A stretch of 55,004 nucleotides of DNA from assembly GCA_013373385.1 (NCBI GenBank), contig JABXHX010000034.1, positions 1-55,004 on the forward strand, in the 5' to 3' direction. The position numbers and the translations under genes were made by a program. The DNA is from Flavobacteriaceae bacterium. GTDB lineage: Bacteria > Bacteroidota > Bacteroidia > Flavobacteriales > Flavobacteriaceae. Shown in pieces: positions 1 through 8,420 of this stretch. Below the pieces are notes generated by a model, which was not told where the DNA came from, made no database searches, and saw nothing but the letters and a program-made list of their open reading frames with translations. Position 1 is the first letter of the stretch. Each line of letters starts with the position of its first letter.

Positions 1-91
1 CAACTGTATCTCCAACATTTTTTAACCAAGAAGCTACTACTCCTTCTTCCATTGTATCGCTTAAGCGAGGCATGTTTATAATTGTAGCCAT
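1..91 (-). CDS. Pyruvate dehydrogenase E2 (dihydrolipoamide acetyltransferase), N-terminal fragment
   Basis: The first 30 codons of a gene that runs off the left edge. The translation starts MATIINMPRLSDTMEEG, the classic beginning of a lipoyl domain in E2 subunits of 2-oxoacid dehydrogenase complexes (P-LSDTMxEG). It begins 3 nt after the E1-alpha stop on the same strand, so the two are co-transcribed. This pairing makes the pyruvate complex the most likely one, where E2 transfers the acetyl group to CoA in the cytoplasm. Only the lipoyl start is visible; the lipoylated lysine and the catalytic domain lie outside the window. Confidence 0.88.
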   Translation of the reverse strand, partial: MATIINMPRLSDTMEEGVVASWLKNVGDTV

Positions 92-94
92 AGT

Positions 95-1090
95 TTACTT
101 AGATTTTATAAATGGATAATCTTCTTGTTCGTACACAACATCATAAAGTTGATTTACTTCTGGATATGGAGATTCTTCTGCAAACTTCTCGCATTCTTTT
201 ACTAAATCTTTTACTTCTTTATTAATGGCTTCTATTTCTTCTTCTGTAGCGTAGTTCTTTTCTTTAATTACATCTAAAACTTGCGTGATAGGATCTAATT
301 TTTTGTATTCTTCTACTTCTTCTTTAGTTCTGTAGTGTTGCGCATCAGACATAGAGTGACCTCTGTAACGGTAGGTTTTAACTTGTAAGAAAGTTGGACC
401 TTCTCCTCTTCGTGCTCTTTGGATAGCTTCATCAACAGCTTCTGCAACTTTTATTGGATTCATTCCGTCTACAGGGCCACAAGGCATTCCGTATCCTAAT
501 CCTAATTTCCAAATATCTGTATGATTAGCTGTTCTTTCTACCGATGTTCCCATGGCGTATCCATTGTCTTCTACAATAAAAACAACTGGCAGTTTCCAGT
601 TCATAGCCATGTTAAAAGTTTCGTGTAAAGAACCTTGTCTTGCAGCACCATCACCAAAATAGGTTAAAGTAACGCCATCGCTACCTTTGTATTTATCTGC
701 AAAAGCAATACCTGCACCTAAAGGAATCTGTCCTCCAACAATTCCGTGTCCACCATAAAATCCAAATTCTTTAGAAAAAATGTGCATAGAGCCGCCCATG
801 CCTTTAGAAGTACCTGTTGCTTTACCGTACAACTCTGCCATTACTTTTTTAGGATCTTCTCCCATACCAATAGGTTGTACGTGATTACGATAGGCTGTAA
901 TCATTTTATCTTTACTTAAATCCATTGCATGTAATGAACCCGCTAATACTGCTTCTTGTCCATTGTACAAGTGTAAAAAACCTCTTACCTTTTGTTGTAT
1001 GTATACAGCTGCTAATTTATCTTCAAACTTTCTCCAGAATAGCATGTCTCTATACCAATTGATATAAGTGTCTTTGGTGATTTTTTTCAT
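95..1090 (-). CDS. pdhA: Pyruvate dehydrogenase E1 component, alpha subunit
   Basis: 331 aa, full length for the alpha subunit of a heterotetrameric E1. It decarboxylates pyruvate with thiamine diphosphate and passes the acetyl group to E2 lipoate. The TPP/Mg motif starts with GDG at residues 146-148 and ends with the EDN triplet near 174-176. The phosphorylation-loop-like stretch YRYRGHSMSD follows near residue 240. An E2 gene starts 3 nt downstream, as is common in Flavobacteria. No beta subunit is adjacent in the visible part. A TACTTTTG -7 element lies 56 nt upstream of the ATG. Family identity is clear; the branched-chain complex is less likely given the typical PDH-alpha sequence. Confidence 0.93.
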   Translation of the reverse strand: MKKITKDTYINWYRDMLFWRKFEDKLAAVYIQQKVRGFLHLYNGQEAVLAGSLHAMDLSKDKMITAYRNHVQPIGMGEDPKKVMAELYGKATGTSKGMGGSMHIFSKEFGFYGGHGIVGGQIPLGAGIAFADKYKGSDGVTLTYFGDGAARQGSLHETFNMAMNWKLPVVFIVEDNGYAMGTSVERTANHTDIWKLGLGYGMPCGPVDGMNPIKVAEAVDEAIQRARRGEGPTFLQVKTYRYRGHSMSDAQHYRTKEEVEEYKKLDPITQVLDVIKEKNYATEEEIEAINKEVKDLVKECEKFAEESPYPEVNQLYDVVYEQEDYPFIKSK

Positions 1091-1145
1091 TCTTAATGTT
1101 GTTAAAGTATATTTTACGTTGACTTGTAAAAGTTAATGCTAACTG

Positions 1146-1153
1146 CAAAAGTA
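1146..1153 (-). promoter_or_regulatory. Putative -7 promoter element of pdhA
   Basis: Read on the minus strand this is TACTTTTG, matching the Bacteroidota -7 consensus TAnnTTTG, 56 nt upstream of the pdhA start. The -33 region is only a T-rich stretch, so the assignment rests on the -7 match and position. Confidence 0.5.
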
Positions 1154-1229
1154 GCGGTTTTTTGTGTTTTAAAAAAGCAGTTTTAAGAAAATACTCTGAA
1201 AGAAAAAATTAAATGGTAAGATTACGATA

Positions 1230-1874
1230 TTATTCTTTATCTCTAATAATCATAGCGGTTACTTTTGCACCTTTAGCAAGGTGCCAAAAATCTGATGTGA
1301 CTACTTTGTTTTTATCGTCGTATACGCTAAAATTTGCAGTATTTGGTCTAAGTCTACCTTCGTGAACAGCAACAATATCTATTCTGTTAAAGCCTATTGT
1401 CAGCGGAATTTTAAATACTCTATATTTACTGTCTAAGACGTAATTTTTTACAATGGCTACTCCATTTTTATATATGGTAACAACATCTCCGTCTACAATA
1501 CCAAAATCATAGCATAAAATATTGATGTTTTTAGATTTGGTATGAAAACTTCCGAGGTCTTTATCTACCATCGGAATCTCTGCATTATTTTTCTCGAACT
1601 TTGCTTTTAAGCGTTGATTTGCGAGCATGGTTCGTGTTAGGATTCCTTTTCGTAACAATTCGTCTTCAATTTGTTGCAGAGTTTTCTTTTTTTGTTCCTT
1701 TTTGTAAGCGTTCTTAAAACCTTCATCTGATTTAACATCTAGTTTTTTGGCTTTTTTTGTAGGAATTACTTTTGCATCAATAACGATGGTTTTCTTTTTT
1801 GAGGTATTATCAACTTGAGAAAAAGAAGACTGTGCAACCAATAGTAAAATACTTAAAATAAAAGGAACTCTCAT
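1230..1874 (-). CDS. Conserved secreted protein of unknown function
   Basis: 214 aa with a Sec signal peptide (about residues 1-19, ending SSFSQ). A lysine-rich region spans about residues 25-75. The C-terminal half (about 115-214) looks like a beta-sandwich, with alternating hydrophobic strands around FGIVDGDVVTIYKNG and a conserved-looking end WHLAKGAKVTAMII. I recall similar C-terminal domains in other flavobacterial secreted proteins but know no function for them. The gene is monocistronic, with a TATATTTG -7 element 35 nt upstream. It probably acts in the periplasm or outside the cell. Confidence 0.7.
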   Translation of the reverse strand: MRVPFILSILLLVAQSSFSQVDNTSKKKTIVIDAKVIPTKKAKKLDVKSDEGFKNAYKKEQKKKTLQQIEDELLRKGILTRTMLANQRLKAKFEKNNAEIPMVDKDLGSFHTKSKNINILCYDFGIVDGDVVTIYKNGVAIVKNYVLDSKYRVFKIPLTIGFNRIDIVAVHEGRLRPNTANFSVYDDKNKVVTSDFWHLAKGAKVTAMIIRDKE

Positions 1875-1908
1875 AATTAGGTCAAAAGAAATATTTAATG
1901 CCTTACTG

Positions 1909-1916
1909 CAAATATA
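1909..1916 (-). promoter_or_regulatory. Putative -7 promoter element
   Basis: The minus-strand sequence is TATATTTG, an exact TAnnTTTG match, 35 nt upstream of the secreted-protein gene that ends at 1230. No strong -33 element was seen. Confidence 0.5.
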
Positions 1917-1957
1917 ATACCGTTCGTTAAAATTATTGTTTTAGTAATGTTAAAAAC

Positions 1958-2632
1958 TTATTTCTGAATAGGAAAAGTAAAATATGTAGTTGGATAGGGC
2001 TCATTTTTTAGGGTAAAATGCCACCATTCGTTTTCGTAAGGGATAAATCCTTGTGTTAGCATTAAGTTTCTTAATAAAAGTCTATTGGCGCGTTGTTTCT
2101 TTGTGAGATTTTTGTAATGTGGATGAGAAATTTCACCAAAAAAATCATAAGGACTTCCCATGTCTAGTTCTTTTCCAGAGCTGAGGTCAATAATTGTTAA
2201 ATCTACAGTGCTACCTCTTGTATGTCCAGATTTTGCAGCAATATAGCCAAGTTTAAATAAATCTTTTTTAGCTACGTCTGGGTAAAATTGATGTTTTTTT
2301 AGTGTATCATTTATTTGCTTAGCCCAACGTACAAAATGATTGACGGCTTGTTGTGGTCTATAGGCATCAAATATTTTTAAACTCAACCCAAATAGAGCTA
2401 GTTTTTCTTGTGCTTTTTTTAATGCAATGGCCGTTGGTTTTGTTGTAATAATTACATTGTTGTAGTATCCGTCTATGGGTTTACCAATAAAATTATTTTC
2501 AGAAAAATACCTTAATTCAGAAATTATGGTTGCATCAATATCTTTGAGATAAACAAAGCCTTTTGGTGGTTGCTGTGCAATTAAAGTAAGGCTAAAACTT
2601 AAAAAGAAAAAAGGTAGAAAAAATTGACGCAT
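1958..2632 (-). CDS. Secreted D-alanyl-D-alanine dipeptidase (VanX/DdpX-like, M15 family)
   Basis: 224 aa with a signal peptide (about 1-20). The zinc-site motifs of M15D dipeptidases are present: SGHTRGSTVD gives H137 and D144, and EWWHF gives the general base E202 and the third ligand H205. The enzyme hydrolyses D-Ala-D-Ala dipeptide. In genomes without vanH/vanA neighbours, as here, the usual role is recycling or use of peptidoglycan-derived dipeptide rather than vancomycin resistance. The start codon lies 5 nt after the end of a strong hairpin that terminates the upstream gene, and a TACATTTG -7-like sequence lies inside that hairpin, so it probably has its own promoter. Confidence 0.9.
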   Translation of the reverse strand: MRQFFLPFFFLSFSLTLIAQQPPKGFVYLKDIDATIISELRYFSENNFIGKPIDGYYNNVIITTKPTAIALKKAQEKLALFGLSLKIFDAYRPQQAVNHFVRWAKQINDTLKKHQFYPDVAKKDLFKLGYIAAKSGHTRGSTVDLTIIDLSSGKELDMGSPYDFFGEISHPHYKNLTKKQRANRLLLRNLMLTQGFIPYENEWWHFTLKNEPYPTTYFTFPIQK

Positions 2633-2637
2633 AAAAA

Positions 2638-2675
2638 AATACTTACATTTAAAAGATAAATCAAATGTAAGTATT
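2638..2675 (-). terminator. Intrinsic terminator of the DUF2911 gene
   Basis: Perfect 12-13 bp inverted repeat (ATACTTACATTT / AAATGTAAGTAT, arms 2639-2650 and 2663-2674) with a 12-nt loop. On the minus strand it is followed by seven T residues that abut the next start codon. The arm also contains TACATTTG, a possible -7 element for the downstream dipeptidase. Confidence 0.8.
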
Positions 2676-2695
2676 CCTATTAAATTGGGGGCTAA

Positions 2696-3736
2696 TTATA
2701 GTTTTTTCATTGCTTCTTTGATAGCGTCCTTTTTATCTTTTGGCGCCAATCTTAATGCTTTTTTATACATTTTTTGCGCATTTTTTTTGTCTTTTATTTG
2801 TTGATAACCCCAAGCCATTACTGTATAAGATTGGTAATTGCTAGCATTATTTTTAATAGCGTGTTTTAAAATATCTATACCTGCTTTGTTGTCTTTTGCT
2901 CTAAACTTAAAAAATGCAGCTCTTTGCAATTCTCTATTTGTGGCTACACTTAAAGCTTCTTTATTTATTTTGTCTGCTTGTGCTTTGTTGCCTTGTTTCG
3001 CTAAGATTTGCGCTTTTAAACTTAGGTTGCTAAAGTTTTTGTTGTTTTGAATAGATCTATTAATCCAAATTAACGCATCTTCTAGGTAGATACCTTTGTT
3101 AAGATTGTATCGTGCAGCGTTGTATAAACCTGTCCACCCCCACCAAGGTAAAGAGTTTAATTGTTTTTTTATGTTTTTGTTTACTAATGCATCTGTATTT
3201 GCTTCTATATTAAAACTAATACTTGTGTCTGCCCAACTTAATTCTACCGTAGTTTTGTTTGGTGTTGAATTTGTAAAGTTAAAAGTCATAGATTCTGTGT
3301 GTGGCGCTTTTTTAGTAGCTACATTAAATCGTACTACATCTTTATTTTTATCATAAAAATAGCTACCCCAAGCTTTGGTTTCTTTGTTTAAAATAACGGT
3401 CCAATTATCTTTATTAGGTATGGTGTGTAATCCGTAAGCTCCTGCTTTTACATTATTACCGTTAATAGTTACGTCAGTAGAAAACTTAATAACAGTATTT
3501 TCATCTGCACCTGTACGCCAAACTTTTCCAAAAGGAATAAGCTTACCGAAGATTTCTCTTCCTTTTGCCAAGGGTCTATGATACGAAATTGAAATGTCTG
3601 TAACACCTATTTGTTGGTATACTTTTGCCTTTGGACTTGCGGGTGGTAATTTAACGGGATGCTCAAACTGAGCTGTTATATGATTGCTAATAAATAGACA
3701 AATAACAAAAACTGAAGATGTAATTATTTTTTTCAT
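2696..3736 (-). CDS. Secreted DUF2911 protein with C-terminal TPR repeats
   Basis: 346 aa, Sec signal peptide about residues 1-22. The N-terminal part (about 25-180) matches DUF2911 as I know it: an ISYHRPLAKGREIFGKL stretch, then VWRTGADENT and a GAYGLHTIP segment. The C-terminal part (about 200-346) holds tetratricopeptide helices, clearest in the last repeat (AWGYQQIKDKKNAQKMYKKAL). The function of the family is not established; a periplasmic scaffold is an inference. A terminator follows directly. Confidence 0.82.
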   Translation of the reverse strand: MKKIITSSVFVICLFISNHITAQFEHPVKLPPASPKAKVYQQIGVTDISISYHRPLAKGREIFGKLIPFGKVWRTGADENTVIKFSTDVTINGNNVKAGAYGLHTIPNKDNWTVILNKETKAWGSYFYDKNKDVVRFNVATKKAPHTESMTFNFTNSTPNKTTVELSWADTSISFNIEANTDALVNKNIKKQLNSLPWWGWTGLYNAARYNLNKGIYLEDALIWINRSIQNNKNFSNLSLKAQILAKQGNKAQADKINKEALSVATNRELQRAAFFKFRAKDNKAGIDILKHAIKNNASNYQSYTVMAWGYQQIKDKKNAQKMYKKALRLAPKDKKDAIKEAMKKL

Positions 3737-3814
3737 GATTAGATTGATTTTGTAATGGAGTAAAACTAAACAGTTTGTTTATGTAATTATGTTAAGAGTA
3801 TTATAAAAAAAAGC

Positions 3815-3845
3815 AAAAGCCGTATTAAATGTTAATACGACTTTT
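3815..3845 (-). terminator. Intrinsic terminator of the PadR-controlled operon
   Basis: Stem CGTATTAA/TTAATACG with a 3-nt loop, extended by AAAAG/CTTTT past one mismatch. On the minus strand it is followed by GCTTTTTTTT. It sits about 80 nt after the stop of the NTF2-like gene and closes the operon that starts at 7680. Confidence 0.75.
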
Positions 3846-3923
3846 ACAAAGTAAACTAATAAAACCAAGTATTAGTACTATAATTAAGGGTGAAGAGTTC
3901 CTTAATATAGAATTTTAAATGTC

Positions 3924-4394
3924 TTAATTGTGTAAGCTTATCACTCTTGTTATTTTCCATCCATCAAGTTCTTTTTTCCAGATTGTAATAAATTTACTTG
4001 GAATCGATTTTTGATTAGGCTCTAGTTTGTTAAAAAATTTATGATAGCCAATTTGAACCGCGCCATAATTATTGATTGGGTATACTTCTACACTTCCTTT
4101 AATTAATGTTCTTGTTACTTTATCGCAAATATTTTTCTTTAGTGATTCTAAAATATCTTTTTTAGAAGTTGCTAATCCTCCCTTATCGTGAAAAAACTCA
4201 ATATCTTCACTTAAAATGTTTGCTTGGGTTTTCATATCACACTTGTTGTAAGCTGTAAAAAAGATGCTGTCCATTTTTACAATCTCATTATATAATGATT
4301 GATTTTCGGGTTTGTACTTCGGAATTTCATGTGTTTGTCCAAACACAAAGATAGAAGTTAAAAAGGCAACAATGACTAAGATTACTTTTAACAT
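3924..4394 (-). CDS. Secreted NTF2-like (DUF4440-type) protein
   Basis: 156 aa, signal peptide about 1-19 (ending FVFGQ). The body fits a small SnoaL/NTF2-like cone-shaped fold: helix with FFTAYNKCDMKTQANIL, then EDIEFFHDKGG, and a C-terminal strand pair ending WKITRVISLHN. Such domains bind small molecules or serve as enzymes, and the substrate cannot be told. It follows the GIN-domain lipoprotein by 12 nt and ends the PspC operon, so it is probably part of an envelope response. Confidence 0.75.
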   Translation of the reverse strand: MLKVILVIVAFLTSIFVFGQTHEIPKYKPENQSLYNEIVKMDSIFFTAYNKCDMKTQANILSEDIEFFHDKGGLATSKKDILESLKKNICDKVTRTLIKGSVEVYPINNYGAVQIGYHKFFNKLEPNQKSIPSKFITIWKKELDGWKITRVISLHN

Positions 4395-4406
4395 AATAGG
4401 TTATTT

Positions 4407-5132
4407 TTAGTGAGCAGAAATACTTCCGCCAGAAGAACGTTTTTTATCTGTGCTTTTTGGATCTCCTTTGTAGTCAATATCTCCACCGCTACTTGCTCTA
4501 GCAGTTAAAGATTCTGTAACATACACATCTATATTGGCACCGCTACTAACTTTTGCCGATGCTTCTTTACTTTTTAAATTGTATGCATTTATTGAGCTAC
4601 CACTGCTCGCTTTTACAGAAAGATTGGTTGTTTTTCCTCTTAAAATCATATCTGCGCCACTAGAAGCACTTGCACTTATTGTGCTTGCAATAACTTCTAT
4701 TCTGGCATCGGCACCACTACTAACTGTAGCGTTAAAAGTAGTAGCGTTTATTGTATTTTCTGTGTATACATCTGCGCCGCTAGATGCTTTGATGCTATTA
4801 ATTACAGGCATAGAAAGGTAAATCTTTTTTGATTTTGCTCTGCGGATGTTTCTTTTAGAGTAAATTTTTAAAACGCCATTAGTAATTTCTGTTTTGATGA
4901 GTTTATGTAGATTTTCATCTGCGCTTACAACCAAAGATTGCTTCGTGTCTTGTGTGATGTATAGGTCAATACCTTGTCCAACTTCTACTTGCTCAAAAGG
5001 TTCTTTAATATTTCTGTTTTCTGTAATTACATTTCTATTTCCATTAACAGTATTAAACCCATCTATCATACAAGAAGTAAAGGTTACTGCTACAAGAGCA
5101 ATGATAAGTGTTTTTCTTATTAGTATTTTCAT
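4407..5132 (-). CDS. GIN-domain (DUF2807) lipoprotein
   Basis: 241 aa with a lipoprotein signal peptide; the lipobox ends TSC near residue 21. The body is a right-handed beta-helix-like DUF2807 repeat with the recurring phrase SSGA(D/S/N), seen about seven times (KASSGADVY, VSSGADARI, ASSGADMIL and others). The family is common in Bacteroidota, is often called a putative autotransporter adhesin head, and is frequently encoded beside PspC/PadR genes as here. It lies 88 nt downstream of the PspC gene. The biochemical role is unknown. Confidence 0.85.
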   Translation of the reverse strand: MKILIRKTLIIALVAVTFTSCMIDGFNTVNGNRNVITENRNIKEPFEQVEVGQGIDLYITQDTKQSLVVSADENLHKLIKTEITNGVLKIYSKRNIRRAKSKKIYLSMPVINSIKASSGADVYTENTINATTFNATVSSGADARIEVIASTISASASSGADMILRGKTTNLSVKASSGSSINAYNLKSKEASAKVSSGANIDVYVTESLTARASSGGDIDYKGDPKSTDKKRSSGGSISAH

Positions 5133-5220
5133 TATGTTTATTTTTATTTCAAAGGTCTTTATATAGACGTATTGAAAGGAGTTTTAGTTGCTCAGTTGTT
5201 GTTTTTTACTGATGAATTGT

Positions 5221-6891
5221 TTAATCTTTATCAATACCTAAATCTTCTAAATTTTTTAGTTCTTGACTGTGTAAGCCTTCAGTTGTCATTTTAAAATAAT
5301 GTGTTGCCATTTCTCTATCATAAGTATTGGTTGTGTTTTCGATACTGTGTAAATAGCCTCTGGTAGATTTATCAAAATAAATAGTAACATCTTTTGGTAA
5401 ATAAACTGTAATAAAAATCTCTTCGTCTTTAAACATATTTTTATACTCACTTAAAAAGTAGGCGTCTAATAGAATTTCATTATTTACTACATTTAAATTG
5501 TAGTTGATTGCTTCGGCATTTTTGTTTGCTTTTAGTTTATTTCTTCCTTCAGATTCCTTTCTAATGCTTATATATGCCTTGTTAGAATCACTTTTTTCTA
5601 CATCTACATAAATATCAGTCGAGTAAATTTTCTTTACATCGTTTTGAAAAATAATTTGAAAATCATTTGTCTTTCTGTAGTTGTGTTGGTAGTAGTATGC
5701 ATCATTTTTAACCATCTTTAAGGTAACTGTGTCGTTTGCAACAAGATTTAATTCTTTGTTTTCTAGCTTATATCCGTTTGCAGCTCTTGTTGTACCAAAT
5801 TCAATTCCTGTAAAAACCATTGCTAATAATGCTGCTAACCAAATACCTAATAAGGTTAATGAGGTTGCTTTACTAAATTGTTTTACGTTGCTAGATAAGA
5901 TTCGCAATCCTAATACAAAAAGGATTACAAAAGGTATTCCTACAAGTAAGAACATACAAAGTGTTAGCAACCAGGTTGGCAAGATAGAGTCGTAGAAAAA
6001 TGGTGGATAGGTAACATATTCACTATCAAAACCAATAATTTCTAAACTGCCAATAGAAAATGCTCCAATAATTAATGTGATTATTGTGATTGCGGCAACA
6101 AAGATTAGAATCACTCCAATAAATTTACCAATAATTTTAAATATTGTAAGAATTATTGTGCCTAAAGTGTCTAAAAAATCTTGAAAACCAGACTTTGCTT
6201 TTTTAGATCCTTTTTTAAATCCTTCATTAACTTTTTGAGTAACATCGTTAGCGCCTTCTTTGATTTTTCCTGAAACTTCGCTTGCGCTATTCTTTATGGT
6301 TTGTGAAACGTTACTAAGCTCTTCACGGATTTTTTTTTCAATATTATCAATGTTTACTGGCTCTCCTTCCATTTGTAATTTCTCTGCAGTGGTTTCTGCT
6401 TCAGGAATTACAATCCAAAGAATAATGTAGGTAATGATACTAAAGCCGCTAAAAGCTAATAAGATAAATGCCAAACGAATCCATACGGTATCTACATTAA
6501 AATAATGTCCAATACCAGACGCAACACCGCCTAAAAACTTATCGTCACCATCTCTAAATAATTTCTTACTGGTGCCTCTTGTGGTTCTTTTGTAGTTGTA
6601 ATTTTCATGAGCATATCCTTCTTCTGCTTCTGCATAATCTTCTGGTTGTCCCATAATTTTTATCACATCATCAATGTCAGCTTCGTTTACAACTTGTCTT
6701 GGGTCTGTAATTTTTTCTGATAGTAGTTCGCTAATACGCGCTTCAATGTCAGAAATAATTTCATTTTTTCCTTGTGGGTCATCGCTTAACGATCTAGATA
6801 TAGAGTCTAAATACCTTTTTAATTTTTGGAAGGCAATCTCGTCTATGTGGAAAAAGAATCCGCCTAAATTAATATTTATTGTCTTATTCAT
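5221..6891 (-). CDS. PspC-domain envelope stress membrane protein
   Basis: 556 aa. The N-terminal 75 residues are soluble (a conserved HAAS-like region, LSDDPQGKNEIISDIEARI). A PspC domain follows at about 108-168, with FLGGVASGIGHYFNVD and a membrane helix ending LWIVIPEA. After a charged amphipathic linker (about 175-235) come about four more membrane helices (about 240-365), then a beta-rich C-terminal domain. The start codon overlaps the PadR stop (TAATG), so translation is coupled. In the family, PspC proteins take part in membrane-stress responses; here PadR is the likely controller. Confidence 0.87.
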   Translation of the reverse strand: MNKTININLGGFFFHIDEIAFQKLKRYLDSISRSLSDDPQGKNEIISDIEARISELLSEKITDPRQVVNEADIDDVIKIMGQPEDYAEAEEGYAHENYNYKRTTRGTSKKLFRDGDDKFLGGVASGIGHYFNVDTVWIRLAFILLAFSGFSIITYIILWIVIPEAETTAEKLQMEGEPVNIDNIEKKIREELSNVSQTIKNSASEVSGKIKEGANDVTQKVNEGFKKGSKKAKSGFQDFLDTLGTIILTIFKIIGKFIGVILIFVAAITIITLIIGAFSIGSLEIIGFDSEYVTYPPFFYDSILPTWLLTLCMFLLVGIPFVILFVLGLRILSSNVKQFSKATSLTLLGIWLAALLAMVFTGIEFGTTRAANGYKLENKELNLVANDTVTLKMVKNDAYYYQHNYRKTNDFQIIFQNDVKKIYSTDIYVDVEKSDSNKAYISIRKESEGRNKLKANKNAEAINYNLNVVNNEILLDAYFLSEYKNMFKDEEIFITVYLPKDVTIYFDKSTRGYLHSIENTTNTYDREMATHYFKMTTEGLHSQELKNLEDLGIDKD

Positions 6892-7226
6892 TATGTTGTT
6901 TTTTTACTTGTTATTTGGTTTACTGCTGTAACTAGGTTTCCCCAGGTTTTATCTAATTCTTTAGAAAACATGGCTCCGTTTTCTGTTAATACGTAGTACT
7001 TTCTTGGCGGGCCAGAGGTAGACTCTTCCCATCGGTATGTAAGTAGTCCTGCGTTTTTTAATCTTGTTAGTAGGGGATAAATAGTACCCTCTACTACAAT
7101 CATTTCTGCACTTTTTAAGGTTTCTAGAATCTCTGATGTATATGCATCTCCATGTTTTAAGATGGATAAGATGCAGAATTCTAAAACTCCTTTTCGCATT
7201 TGTGCTTTTGTGTTTTCTATCTTCAT
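6891..7226 (-). CDS. PadR-family transcriptional repressor
   Basis: 111 aa with a PadR winged helix over most of its length: QMRKGVLEFCILSIL, then VVEGTIYPLLTRL (recognition helix) and the wing SGPPRKYYVLTENG. The C-terminal dimerisation helix is short. It lies 19 nt after the DUF4870 gene and overlaps the PspC start by 1 nt. PadR repressors normally control their own operon. The only sizeable promoter region of this operon, at 7681-7760, carries two pairs of direct repeats that are good operator candidates. Confidence 0.92.
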   Translation of the reverse strand: MKIENTKAQMRKGVLEFCILSILKHGDAYTSEILETLKSAEMIVVEGTIYPLLTRLKNAGLLTYRWEESTSGPPRKYYVLTENGAMFSKELDKTWGNLVTAVNQITSKKTT

Positions 7227-7245
7227 ATAAAGAGTTTTATACGTG

Positions 7246-7680
7246 TTATTTAATAAATTTTATGGTAAAAGGATATTTGTAATTTTCTCCTTCTTTGGAT
7301 TTTAGTGCAGCAATAATAATCAGTGCTATTTTTACCAAGCTCAGCAAACTAATGATTGAGGCTACTCCAAAAAATCCAAATAAACCACCATCTCCATAAT
7401 CGAAATCAAAATGAAAATCGTAATTATTATGACGAATGTGTCTTAGTATTGTGCTGAATGCAAATGGAATGATTGATAATCCTAAGATAAAGATGTATAA
7501 AGCATAACTGATATTAAAGTTTACTGCTTCTTTTCCTTGTTCGTCTAAAAATCGACTTCTGTCTTTCATGGTTTGCCATAATACTAACGGAACTATTATA
7601 GATCCAAACGGAATAAGATATCCAGAGAATGCTGATATATGGATTAAAAATGCGTTTGTGTTTTCGTTATTTCTGTTCAT
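7246..7680 (-). CDS. DUF4870 small membrane protein
   Basis: 144 aa from the chosen ATG at 7680; an ATG at 7740 would add 20 poorly conserved residues and would place the promoter inside the gene. It has three to four membrane helices and the family features LSGYLIPFG-like (here FSGYLIPFGSIIVPLV), LDEQGKEAVNFNISY and a C-terminal KIALIIIAALKSKEGENYKYP. DUF4870 proteins are often the first gene of Bacteroidota PadR/PspC operons, as here. The function is unknown; a role in the inner membrane is implied. Confidence 0.85.
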   Translation of the reverse strand: MNRNNENTNAFLIHISAFSGYLIPFGSIIVPLVLWQTMKDRSRFLDEQGKEAVNFNISYALYIFILGLSIIPFAFSTILRHIRHNNYDFHFDFDYGDGGLFGFFGVASIISLLSLVKIALIIIAALKSKEGENYKYPFTIKFIK

Positions 7681-7702
7681 TTTATAAAATATATAATACT
7701 TG

Positions 7703-7753
7703 ACTATGCAAATATATGTATAAAAAATGGTACTATGCAAAACAAAGTACTAT
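7703..7753 (-). promoter_or_regulatory. Promoter and candidate PadR operator of the DUF4870-padR-pspC operon
   Basis: Minus-strand -7 element TATATTTG (7709-7716) and -33 TTTG (7738-7741), spaced 21 nt. Two direct repeats cover it: ACTATGCAAA at 7703-7712 and 7732-7741 (29 bp apart), and GTACTAT at 7730-7736 and 7747-7753 (17 bp apart). One repeat overlaps the -7 and one the -33, a natural place for autorepression by PadR. Confidence 0.6.
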
Positions 7754-7909
7754 ATTTTTATTAGATTTAACATTTAGAATTGCTTTCAAAATTGAAAAAT
7801 AGTAGCTATATTGCTTGATAATAAAGGGAATGTATAGAGAATGTGAATGATGAAATATTTTTTAAATTTTAACATTTTAAAATGCTAAACAATTAACATC
7901 TTGAGAAAA

Positions 7910-8362
7910 ATGAAAATGACACCACGAAAAATAAATCTATATATGTTGTATAAATTACCCTCAGCATTTTTTTGTGGAGTAAGAGTTCAATCAATTTCTG
8001 ATGATAATGCTGTTATAAAGGTTAAGCATAGATGGATTAATCAAAATCCGTTTCAATCATTGTATTGGGCAGTACAAGGAATGGCATCTGAATTTGCAAG
8101 CGGAATTTTAGTAATGCAGGAAATTAGAAAATCTGGAAAAAAGATTTCTATGTTAGTAACACATCAAGAGGGTAGGTTTACAAAAAAAGCAACAGGAAAA
8201 ATTTTGTTTGAATGTAAGGACGGACAACTAATAAGAGATGCAATAAAAAAAACCTTGGCAACAAAGGAAGGTCAAGTAATTCATTTAAAAACTGATGGAG
8301 TTAACGCTAATGGAGAAATTGTTTCTCAGTTTGTTTATGAATGGAGTATAAAAGCAAAATAA
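7910..8362 (+). CDS. DUF4442 hotdog-fold protein (putative thioesterase)
   Basis: About 150 aa starting MKMTPRKINLYMLYKLPSAF; the ATG at 7916 is an alternative, and the upstream TTG at 7901 is less likely. Family hallmarks of DUF4442 are visible: VKHRWINQNPFQSLYWAVQGMASE followed by a central helix and strands, which is a hotdog fold related to PaaI-type thioesterases. There is no signal peptide, so it is cytoplasmic. The substrate is unknown. It is followed 58 nt later by an AIM24-family gene on the same strand; whether they share a transcript is open. Confidence 0.78.
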   Translation: MKMTPRKINLYMLYKLPSAFFCGVRVQSISDDNAVIKVKHRWINQNPFQSLYWAVQGMASEFASGILVMQEIRKSGKKISMLVTHQEGRFTKKATGKILFECKDGQLIRDAIKKTLATKEGQVIHLKTDGVNANGEIVSQFVYEWSIKAK

Positions 8363-8420
8363 AGTTTGTTTGTAACAAAATGAAGAAAACATCTTCTAAC
8401 TAAAAAAATAAATTAAGAAT

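Noticed and set aside
1958..2632. Vancomycin resistance gene vanX
   Set aside because: Family match only; there is no vanH, vanA or two-component system nearby. A dipeptide-use or recycling role is more likely.
7901..7909. TTG start for the DUF4442 protein
   Set aside because: An ATG three codons later gives the usual family N-terminus, and no ribosome binding site favours TTG.
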